A stretch of DNA of 64,000 nucleotides from Craterostigma plantagineum. Its lineage: Eukaryota; Streptophyta; Magnoliopsida; Lamiales; Linderniaceae. A program made the translations under genes and the position numbers. The notes beneath the pieces are model-generated. The model worked only from the letters and a program-made list of their open reading frames with translations. It made no database searches and was not told the DNA's origin. The stretch spans positions 372,001 through 436,000 of the forward strand of contig JAPQWV010000331.1 in assembly GCA_027422505.1 (NCBI GenBank). Reading direction: 5' to 3'. Each line of letters starts with the position of its first letter. The stretch's first letter is position 1. Shown here in pieces: positions 11,321 through 20,500 of the stretch.

Positions 11321-13340
11321 ACCACTCCCCTACTCTAATTTATCTTTTGGTACAAAAAATGAATTAGAGTAAAATAATAGGATGGAACTTACCTCCCTGT
11401 TGGGGACCTATCGTAATTACCTCTTGTAGGGACGTATCTTAAAGGTTCGGTTAGCACCTTGGTACCTTCGAGGCAGGTATGACGAGTTTTCGGCGTGGTC
11501 TGCTGGCTGATGTGGAGGAAGGAATCAGTTCCCAAGTTCTACAGCGCACCCTCTGTAGCTCCCTTACTCCTTTGCGTCCTGGTGGCTAAAGACGTCTGCG
11601 GGGAGATTCGTCGTTCGGTAGGAACGGAGGGTGTTCCTTTGGTTCCTTCTCTTGTCACGGGAGCTCAAGAAGTTCCCATTACAGCCCTGCTTTTCTCAGC
11701 AGCATCTCCCATCCATGGCGGTTGGGAAAGGAGTTCCGGGAGGACCTAGCTGAGGACCGGCACCAAGCGTGCCTGAAGGACTCCCCTTTTCTGAGGAAAC
11801 TTGCACCTTTAATGCGACATTATATTAGGGGACGATACAGGGCCGGAGTCATTTCTGCTCGTCGGAACCTCCTTTCTTCCGAATGCTTCCCGGGGATCCG
11901 CCTGTTCCCTTGAACCCTTAACTCTAGCTCCCTGCGGCGCTGATATCTCCGAACTCCCATGCGTCGACTTCATCTCTTCAGAGAGCCCTGCTCCTGCAAT
12001 GTGTTAGGGAGCACAACTCCCCTGTGTTTAGTGTCTCCGTTGGAGCTTGGAGGAGCAGGTAGCACTTTTGCAGCGTCGTGAAGTTCCTTCTTCCTACAGC
12101 TGCTGGGAAGAATTTCTTAAGGGGCCTGGCGGAGGATTAGGGTCAAGCCTATTTGAAGGACTCCCCTGTCTTTGAAGGATTTTTCCCTTCTCCTGAAGCA
12201 ACACTTCATGGAGGTTGGGGTGCTGAGTCCTTGGGAGCTGAGGCCAAGTCATCCCTGCGGAACCTTCCTTATCCTGTGTGCTTCAAGGCTCCCTGTTGTA
12301 GAGAAGCGTGCAGAGGTCCTGGCCCGTCATCTTCAACTCCTCAGGGAACTTGGTGGAAGGTCTTTCGGGCATCCTAGGACCTGCGATGTTTTAGGGGAGC
12401 TTGTTTATGTGTCTCTGTTGGAGCCCGTTTTTCCTTAGGCTTTATCGTCGCCGTTGCATCCATCGTCCTTGGAATCTGGAAGGGACCTGATGGGACCTGA
12501 TGGCGGAGCTCCTTTTGTACTTCGAAGGAGATCCCATGTCCTCCTGCACATTGCTTCTAGCTCCCTGGGGCCTTCTCTTTTTTGAAGGACCTCGTATTTC
12601 TTCGATTGTTTTGAATGAGATCATCAAGCTCTCGAGGATTCTGGGTTGACGTCGTGAGGGAGCATGTAGAGGTCCTACGGCATTATAGAAATGAGCTGCG
12701 GAGCTCCCCAGCAGCGCCATCTGTCCACCACCATTGGGCGGAAGTTCCTGACTGAGTATTGGCGCCAGCGCACTCGGAAGTCCTTTTGCCTTGAGGGACT
12801 TTGTGCTTCCAGATAGATCCCTAGTTACGCGAGGATCTTCACTTTCAAATTCCCATTGTCGAGAAGCGCGTGGTCGTGGACCATGCTGCTATCTCGTCAT
12901 TCCCAGCTCCTCAGGAAACTCTGCTTCCTGCAATGCTTCGGGGGAGCTTAACTACCTTGGCGGGGACCTAATGGCGGAGTTCCTCTACAAGCCTTGGAGA
13001 AGATCTTCAGGTCCCGTTGTTCATGGCTTCTAGTTCCCTGGGGCATCCTCTTTCTTTGCCTTTTTCAGGGTGGTTACAGCTCCCCATGTTCGTAAGTTTT
13101 GTCGGAGTTCCCTTCCTCCTCGTATTATGTTTTTCTCACGGGACATGGCGGATGTTTCTGAGAACATTATTATCATGGCATGGTTATAGCGCCAGCTCGC
13201 GTATTCAATTCGTAAGCCAAGTACGAATTCACGCCCTTGGTTGCAATGACCGTCGTCATTGTCCTCGGGTGTCGTTTTGCGCTAGGCTCTCTTTGTCCTT
13301 AGCGAATTCAGTAATGTAGGCCCGAAGGTCCTAAAAAGTG
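11321..13340 (-). repeat. TAT-like 3' internal region beyond the LTR
   Basis: GC-rich sequence with the same GGAGCT/GGTCC vocabulary as the left body. It starts next to the LTR with a pyrimidine run on the plus strand (11321-11335), i.e. a polypurine tract on the minus strand. A duplicated unit is visible: GAGGACC..CACCAAGC..TGAAGGACTCCCCT at about 11750 and a diverged copy at about 12130, some 380 bp apart. No coding domain recognised. It may be the 3' non-coding end of a second TAT copy that shared the LTR. The duplicated word CTAAAAAGTGGGGGACTAC occurs at about 13332 and 13376. Confidence 0.45.
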
Positions 13341-13592
13341 GGGGACTACCCCACCGTTTTACCCTGGTTATAGCGCTAAAAAGTGGGGGACTACAAGTGT
13401 AGTCGGAAAGATTAGTCGGTAAGATAAAAAATGTAGTCGGTACCTTACAATTCTGATTTAGCGACTGCGTTGTAGTCGGTATTGCCGACTAAGATTTCAT
13501 TAGTCGGTAACTCGTTTCTGTAGTCGGTAGGTGGCGACTAAATATTCATAGTCGGTATTTGTAGTCAGTAGCTCGGTTTTTTTTTTGTAGTG
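13341..13592 (-). mobile_element. Terminus of a CACTA (En/Spm) transposon
   Basis: The segment ends with TTTTTTGTAGTG at 13592, the reverse complement of the canonical CACTACAAAAAA end. The preceding about 200 bp carries multiple subterminal copies of GTAGTCGG(T)A and its complement CCGACTA in both orientations, as expected for transposase binding sites. I found no matching CACTACAA end elsewhere in the window, so this is a lone or truncated end, or the other end lies far to the left. The left limit is approximate. Confidence 0.65.
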
Positions 13593-14240
13593 GAGCATGG
13601 GACCCAATCGTTTAATCCAGGGGACCTGCCGATTACCACATGGTACCCGCACATTAGGGTTGGACGCGTTCACTTATTGTGTGAGACCAATAATTGTTCA
13701 ATTATTGATCAGGAGTAACATGTCAGAGCAGTGTCTTCATCTATTGGTCAAAAGTGACATGTCGGAGCAGTGTCATAATACATTATGTACATGACAGATG
13801 ACTTGACATTTGATTCCCGATTTGGGGCTTCAAAGGATTGGAAAATTTAATTTTGTTAAATTCATAAATAAGATAATAATTAATAAAAAATTAAGTGCGC
13901 GATAAAAAAATGCCCCGCTATCGTAACAATAACTAACTCCAAGATTAAAACAAAAAATATATATTCCACAATGTATTTCAAGTTGAACGATCTCTGACGT
14001 TAATATAGTAAGAGAGCACACCCAAAAAACATACTTGTGTTTGTGATTTCTGTAGGATGTGAGAATTTCTGGGAACTGAAAGTAATTCTTCTGATTTTAT
14101 CCATTTTTTTGTTGTGTGCTACTTTATGATGATTTATATTGTAGTCTATGATAAACAAAATATAAATTCCCACAATTAATCGCTTACTTCCATGAAGTAA
14201 CATTGCAAAATCGCACAAGAACACATGGAACCACATGTTT
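13593..14240. other. Non-coding region right of the CACTA end
   Basis: No gene seen. A short direct repeat is present: (A/G)ACATGTC(A/G)GAGCAGTGTC at about 13718 and 13757. The rest is AT-rich sequence with minor shadow frames. Confidence 0.4.
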
Positions 14241-14500
14241 TGGGCAGCGGACCCGCCTGTCAAAACAGGGGACCCGCGCAGCGCATATTGCATAGTCCCC
14301 ACACTGAGATGTCCGGGTCGGACTTGGTCCCGTCAAAATTATGAGCATGCCATTGCCGGGTCCCGTCGGTCCCTTCAAAATGTTGTGTGATTTAAGCAGC
14401 AGACCCGCGCGTAAAGGGCAGGGGACCTGCGCGTTATGAGCAGGGTTCCCGTACTTATATTTAGGGGACCGCGCACGGAGCGTTCGTAGAAAACGCGGAA
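14241..14500 (+). repeat. GGGACCCGCGC-type repeat cluster (left)
   Basis: Within about 260 bp there are at least seven irregular copies of a GGGACC(C/T)GCGC-like word separated by 25-45 bp. GGGACCC is nearly self-complementary with GGGTCCC. The same word family recurs at 15329-15715, so the two clusters flank a gene fragment. Confidence 0.6.
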
Positions 14501-14509
14501 AACTTAATA

Positions 14510-14660
14510 CCATTAATACCATAGCACTATCTATATTTTTTAACCGTCAAAATGTTTTACTTGCCATTCGCAACAGTAAAACCTGAAAACACATTAATAC
14601 CCCTTTATGTTTATTAACCTAATTAAATACCATAGCACTATCTATATTTTTTTAACATAA
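14510..14660 (+). repeat. Direct repeat of about 28 bp
   Basis: ATACCATAGCACTATCTATA followed by a T run occurs at about 14518 and again at about 14630, roughly 112 bp apart, in an AT-rich stretch with no coding signal. Confidence 0.7.
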
Positions 14661-14781
14661 ATAAATATTGTAAAATATAGTTAATTTAAAATACAATACT
14701 AATTATATTGTCAGGGTTTTAATATAAAATATAATGCTTAAAATTAAATACAAATGCATTGAAGTGTTTATTAAATCATTG

Positions 14782-15204
14782 TCACGTACAATAGCATATC
14801 TTGATAAAATTATTAAATAATTTATTATACCCTTCTCGCCCTTCTCCAATCGGAGCTTGCTCGACACCCTTCTGCACGGCGTCGTTTCGGACAGCCTCGC
14901 CTGCTCCTTGGCTCACTTCGATCAGAGACTCGCCGTCATCGTTTCGGACAGCCTCGGGTGCTTGTCCTTGGATCACTTCGCTCATAGCATCGTCGTCGTC
15001 GCCGTCGACCTCGAGAGCATCGTCGCCGCCGTGTAGGAATCTGTCAATCTCGGCCACGATGAACGACCTCCTTTGTGAGAGGTCGACGCCGAGGTCGGCC
15101 TCTAGACGGCGGCGGACGGCGGTGGCCGTGGTAGTCCAGGGGTCCGAGCGACGGACAATTTCGTGGAGGCGGAGCGACGATTTGGGCGTCCGTCAGCATT
15201 CTTA
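14782..15204 (-). pseudogene. SWIB/DEK_C-domain gene fragment
   Basis: A GC-rich island in AT-rich DNA. On the minus strand a methionine at about 15202 begins LTDAQIVA, and after a one-base shift the frame reads RLHEIVRRSDP, then VRRRLEADLGVDLSQRRSFI and AEIDRFL, followed by an acidic tail of about 60 residues. This is the pattern of the DEK C-terminal-like domain at the N-terminus of plant SWIB/MDM2-domain proteins (chromatin/transcription cofactors). The SWIB domain itself is absent: the frame ends at 14782 after AT-rich sequence. A frameshift plus loss of the downstream part make it a pseudogene or captured fragment. Confidence 0.55.
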
Positions 15205-15328
15205 CTGTTTTGTTTCTGGGATTATTTAAAAATGTTATTTTCAGATGCTGTGTGTTTGATAATATAGACATAATTCAAGCCTTATAGCTTGTAAAATGCC
15301 ATAAGAGCTTCCCAAAACCCTAACATAT

Positions 15329-15715
15329 AGCGCGGGACCCAAGTTCTAGTACACGGGACCCAAGCTCTAGTGCGCGGGACCCAAGCTCTCGTGCACGGGA
15401 CCCAAGCTCCAGTGCATGAAGCATGAGACCTATCAACAAGAAGTGATTCTGCGCAGGTCCCCTATTTTTACGCGCAGGTATCCTGCTTTTATGTGCGGGT
15501 CCCATGATCTAACGGGCCGGCAGTAATGTGTGGGAACCATGCACTGATGTGTGGGAATCATGCAATGATGCGCGAGTCCCGTGAATTTATGTGCGGGTCC
15601 TGTGGATTTATTCGCCGCACTAATGTGCGGGACTCCTGCTTTTATGTGGGGTCCCTTGATGTAACGCACGGGTTGTCTGCTTTCAAGCAGGGTCCCCGGA
15701 TCAACTGGAAGTTTT
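15329..15715 (+). repeat. GGGACCC-type tandem repeat cluster (right)
   Basis: 15329-15415 has four units of about 24 bp with the form CGCGGGACCCAAGCTCTAGTG. After a gap, 15470-15715 continues with irregular TGTGCGGGTCC/TGCGGGACTCC units about 30 bp apart. The related 14241-14500 cluster lies on the other side of the SWIB fragment. Confidence 0.7.
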
Positions 15716-16490
15716 AAAAAGCGAACAATGAACTTGTTCGGCCTTTTAAACCGGCATTTCGAAGCTTTGAGAACCCATTGGAAATAGGGTTTAGGACCGA
15801 GAGTTACAAATTTAGATGGTTATATTCAAAATACGACCCGAAAAATACTTACAGTGAAGCGTGAGGTTCGAAATCTTTCGTTCGTCGAGGACTTTCCAGT
15901 GTTCCTTCGCATGTGAAGAAGCTGATACGAGGCCGGGTCGACTGCCTTGCAGAACCAGAATAGGTGATTTTTCTTAAGAACGATGATGAAGAAGAAGAAT
16001 AATTAGGTGAGGTGGAATGAACGCTTTCTGTCAGAAAATAGACGTGCAACTTTTAATTCATTTCAGGCGTTGTATTATATTTTTGTTTTTCTTTTTTATT
16101 TTATTAATATTAAGGGATTAGAAGAAGATGATTATATGTTAATTAAAAAGAGTGCTATTGACCAAAAAAAATAAGTCAAGAGCGCTATTTTTTTTAACTC
16201 GACCACGTCAAAGGCTTTTAAAAAGACCCCTCTAGAACTAGAGATTCTCTACTAACCAACGCAATATTAGTATATATGTTCCAAGACATAACTCTATTTT
16301 TATGTTTTTTTATATTATCCCCTCCAAGATGCTCTAAGTTGAGGGACACTTCTTCCTAGTTAACTAATCAGCTGAATATCTGGAAAATGCATAAGATACA
16401 TAATTGGAGTATTATGTTTTAGGCCCCCATTTAAGTTTCAATTAGAGTTCTTACCCCTGTCAGAAAATTCAAAGTTTTAAGGACCCAGTT
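15716..16490. other. Non-coding region upstream of the GH3 gene
   Basis: No gene recognised. A GC-moderate block at 15849-16049 has an open minus-strand frame of 66 residues without similarity that I recognise. The remainder is AT-rich with homopolymer tracts. Confidence 0.3.
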
Positions 16491-16492
16491 TT

Positions 16493-16650
16493 TTCAGAAA
16501 CACTTCATAGTTCTCCAATACCACCTCATGGGTATGTGGTACACTTCATGGGTATGTGATAACACTTTACGGGTCTGTGGTACCATTTCATGGTAGCACT
16601 TCATCGGTCTATAGTAACTGGTCATGGGTATGTGGTAACATATGAATCAT
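16493..16650 (+). repeat. Degenerate tandem repeat, CACTTCATGGGTATGTGGTA units
   Basis: Six or seven imperfect copies of a 20-30-bp unit built on (CA)CTTCATGGGTATGTGGTA(A)CA lie about 450-600 bp upstream of the GH3 start. No promoter role can be read from the sequence. Confidence 0.7.
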
Positions 16651-17097
16651 TTTCTCTAAATGAAACTTAAATCATGTCCTCATCTATAAATGAAACTTAC
16701 ATAGATGGTTATTTCTAATTGAAATTATAAATTGGGGCTGCGGCAGACTCTTAGTTTGCCCTACATAATTGTGACGGATAATACTAAAATTGGAACGTTA
16801 TATCAAAGTCTGTGCCTTATCCAATAAAAAACTCGACTTGTCATCAGACACTCAGCAGCCAACGTTCACGACTAAAAGGGTCAAATCAAACATTAGTCCT
16901 CCCTCCCAATTTATTTTAAATAAATAAAAAATTATGTGATCAATCAATCAATCTTTCCATAACTAAATAAGTAAAGGAAAACCTTCATATCTCCTACAGT
17001 AAGCATCTGTTCAATATTTACTACTTTAGCATTCAATCCCGAACTCTAAAAAAAACATAAAAAGAAAATATATCATCATTCATCTTTCTCAGGAAAC

Positions 17098-17528
17098 ATG
17101 GATAGAACACACCTTCTTCCGTTCTTCATCTTAATTCTAGCACTGCTATCCCATTCATCAAATGCATCAGATTATCTTCGCTACAAAGATCCAAAGCAGC
17201 CCATGAACAAGAGAGTAAAAGATCTCCTCAGTCGCATGACGTTGGAAGAGAAGGTGGGCCAGATGACGCAGATCGACAGCCTAGTGGCGACTGCCGACGT
17301 CATGAAGAAGTACCGCATCGGCAGCGTACTTAGCGCCAGCGCAAGCGGTCTGCCGGAGAAGGCCTCGCCGGAGAAATGGATCGACATGGTCAACGGTTTT
17401 CAGAAGGGCTCTTTGTCGACAAGGCTCGGCATACCCATGATCCACGGCATCAATGCTCTCCACGGCAACAACAATGTCTACAGGGCCACCATCTTCCCTC
17501 ACAACGTCGCCCTCGGCGCTACTAGGCG

Positions 17529-17583
<55 letters not shown>

Positions 17584-20500
17584 TCTCTCTCACTCTCTCT
17601 CTCTCTAATGTCTCTCTCTCTCTCTCTCTCTCTCTCCCTTTGCAGAGATCCTCAGCTGGCGAAGAGAATAGGGGCGGCGACGGCTTTAGAAGTGAGGGCG
17701 ACGGGGATACCGTACACATTCGCGCCTTGCATAGCTGTACGGCCGGCGGCGGCGGCGCAGTTTTCTTGATATTTTCTTTCTTACCATTTTGTATAGATTA
17801 GTCATTCATTACATTGAGTGATTCGGGTTATTCATTGCAGGTTTGTAGGGATCCGAGGTGGGGAAGGTGCTTGGAGAGCTACAGCGAAGATCCGAAGGTG
17901 GTTCGATCCATGACAGAAGTAATTACGGGTTTGCAAGGAGATGTACCGTCTCATTTTAGGAAGGGTGTTCCTTACGTTGGTGGCCAGTAAGTCTGCTTTA
18001 TTTTTTTGTTCTAATTATTATTTGATTTAGTATTTTCGGATGTTCTTTTGGTAGTAAGTTGGGTTTTGGAAATTGGTTAAGCTATGATTTTCAGTAGTGA
18101 CATGTGTAGAAATTCTCGTCGAACCTATGATAATTTATCCGTTAACGAGACCCACACACATGCGCCACACGGAGAAGGAGTGACGGTATAAGCTTCATGG
18201 GGTTAATTCTTAAAAATTGGTTATAAGAGGAGTAACTCATCAATCTTATAAACCATTTTAATATGTTCACAATTTTCGGTGTTAATTCTTTGTCCATCAC
18301 ACGTGATTATCTCAACACTCTCCCCCACGTATGAGCCCATTTCCTTTAATGGGACCGAAATTCCATTCTTTTCGAGCCCGCCGTATATTTTAATATTGAG
18401 TCGGATCTTTCCGCTTTCATACCATGTATAAATTCGGGCCGGGCCTCCGGTAATTTATCCTTTAACGAGGTCCACGTACATGCGCCGCCCACGTACATGC
18501 GCCACATGGAGAACGGGTGCCGGTATAAGCTTGATAGGGTTCCTTCTTAAAACCAGTTGATTATAATGTTGACAAATAAACACAATGCTTTTTTGAAGAG
18601 TTGAACGTGGAGTTTGAAACCGCAAAAGAGAGAAAGACAAAGAAAACTCATTCAAACAAAGAAGTCAGCAGAAGACAAAAAGAAAGAAAAAAGGAGCAGC
18701 AAATGTGGAAGGCAAAAGACAAAAAGAAAGAAAAAATGAGCAGCAAATGTGGAAGGAAAAAATTAGGAAAAAATTAAACGTGAAGCATGCATCTTGTATT
18801 GTAGTGTTGTGTGATTATTATAAATAGGATGTCATATGAAAGGAAAACAGAACATAGGGAAACGTTGAGCCAAAAAATAAAGAATAGAATTGTGTCTTTG
18901 TTCTCCCTTCATTGTCTCTGTCATACAAAATCTGATTAGTTAGGGTTCATTTTTATCATTCGCTCGCTAATACATACCAAAGCATAAGAGCTTTGCAGCA
19001 TAAATAACAAATTGGTATCAGAGCTATGTCGATAGCCGGAGCAACCACTGGCCAAATGCCAATTCTGAAGCTCACCAAATTCAACTATGACAAGTGGAGC
19101 ATTCAAATAAAGGTGTTGCTCCAATGTCAAGACTCGTGGGAGATAGTCGCGAACGGATATACTGAACCCAAAATACAGCCGGGTACACAGCAGCCCAACT
19201 AAAGACGCTGAAGGAATCCCGCAAACAAGATAAGTCCGCACTTTATACCATCTACCAATCTTTAGATGAGGCCGGCTTCGAAAAAATAGCCGACGCCAAA
19301 ACGTCGAAGGATGCATAGGACGCGCTTGAAAAAGCATTCAAAGGTGCCGATCGAGTAAAGCAAGTACGTTTGCAGACTCTTCGTGGCGAGTTCGAAATGA
19401 CAAAAATGAAGGAGGGCGAAGGCGTGTCCGAGTATATAACAAGAGTGCAAACCATCGCCAACCAGCTGAAGAGAAATGGCGAGGTCCTAACTGATGCCCG
19501 AGTCGTCGAGAAAATCTTGCGATCTTTGACGAAAGAGTACGAGAACGTGGTGTGCACAATTGAAGAATCCAAAGATCTTGAGAAGACGGTCGATGAACTT
19601 TCTGGTTCGCTCGAACGAGCAACGAAAGAAAAGAAGAAGCAGGAGACTTTAGACGAGGCCCTACAGACGAAATTGTCCTTAAATGACGACAAGGCTTTGT
19701 ATATACACCAGAGTCAAGGACGAGGACGTGGTTTCGGTCAAAGTGCAGGCCGAGGACGGGGCTATAATCACGAAAAAGAAGGACAAAATAACAACCAAAA
19801 TTGGAGAGGACGAGGTCGAGCACGAGGACGTGGCGGCCGCTCAAACCGACCGAGCGTTGAATGCTACAATTGCGGAAAGTTCGGGCACTTTGCGAAGGAC
19901 TGTTGGTCCAACAAGGTGGAAGAAAATGCGTACCTAGTCGCACAAGAAGAGCCAAAAGACGACGGCGTTCTCTTAATGGCACTGGAGGATAAAAGTTCGG
20001 GTAGCGACATGGTGTGGTACCTTGACACCGATGCTAGCAATCACATGAGCGGGCACAAACATCTCTTTACGAATCTGAACAAGATCGGCCACGTGTCTTT
20101 TGGAGACGCATCGAAGATAGAAGTCAAAGGCTGAGGAAAAATATTTTTCACTCAAAATGATGGCAAACAAGGATCGGTCGATGATGTCTACTTCGTACCA
20201 GATCTAAAAGCCAACATTTTAAACATGGGGCAATTGCTTGAAAATGGATGCTCGGTGTTCATGAAGGACCGCTCAATACAACTACGAAACAAAGATGGTC
20301 GAATAATTGCACGGGTTGAGATGGAAAGGAACCGAATGTTCAAACTCAACCTGATGACAATTCAAGAAAAATGCTTGCAAGTTGACTTGCAAGATAAATG
20401 GTCATTGTGGCATATGCGGTTCGGGCATCTACATTATGGAGGCCTGAAAAAGCTTTCCAAGCGTAGCATGGCGCACGGGATGCCGATAATAGAGGGAGGA

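Larger units (their letters stand above)
6316..13340 (-). mobile_element. Decayed Ty3/gypsy element of the TAT (Athila/Ogre-related) lineage
   Basis: Read on the minus strand, the block contains a 3'-like non-coding region (13340-11336), a purine-rich tract (11335-11321), an LTR (11320-10419), a PBS (10416-10401), a gag-like beginning (about 10268), long degenerate repeats and fragments resembling the end of Gag, protease and the RT start (7045-6316). RT is cut by the Tekay insertion at 6315/6316, and the rest must lie left of the window. The right boundary is approximate, set where CACTA terminal repeats begin. All frames are heavily interrupted. Confidence 0.65.

Noticed and set aside
13593..16250. 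Helitron interpretation of the GGGACCC/SWIB region
   Set aside because: No TC start or CTRR end with a terminal hairpin could be identified; left as an unclassified repeat region.
17521..17650. Reading straight through the CT repeat as coding (Ser-Leu repeat) in the GH3 protein
   Set aside because: Family homologues join the two flanking segments directly, and a normal acceptor (TTTGCAG) is present, so I treat it as an intron. It is kept as a finding because retention would stay in frame.
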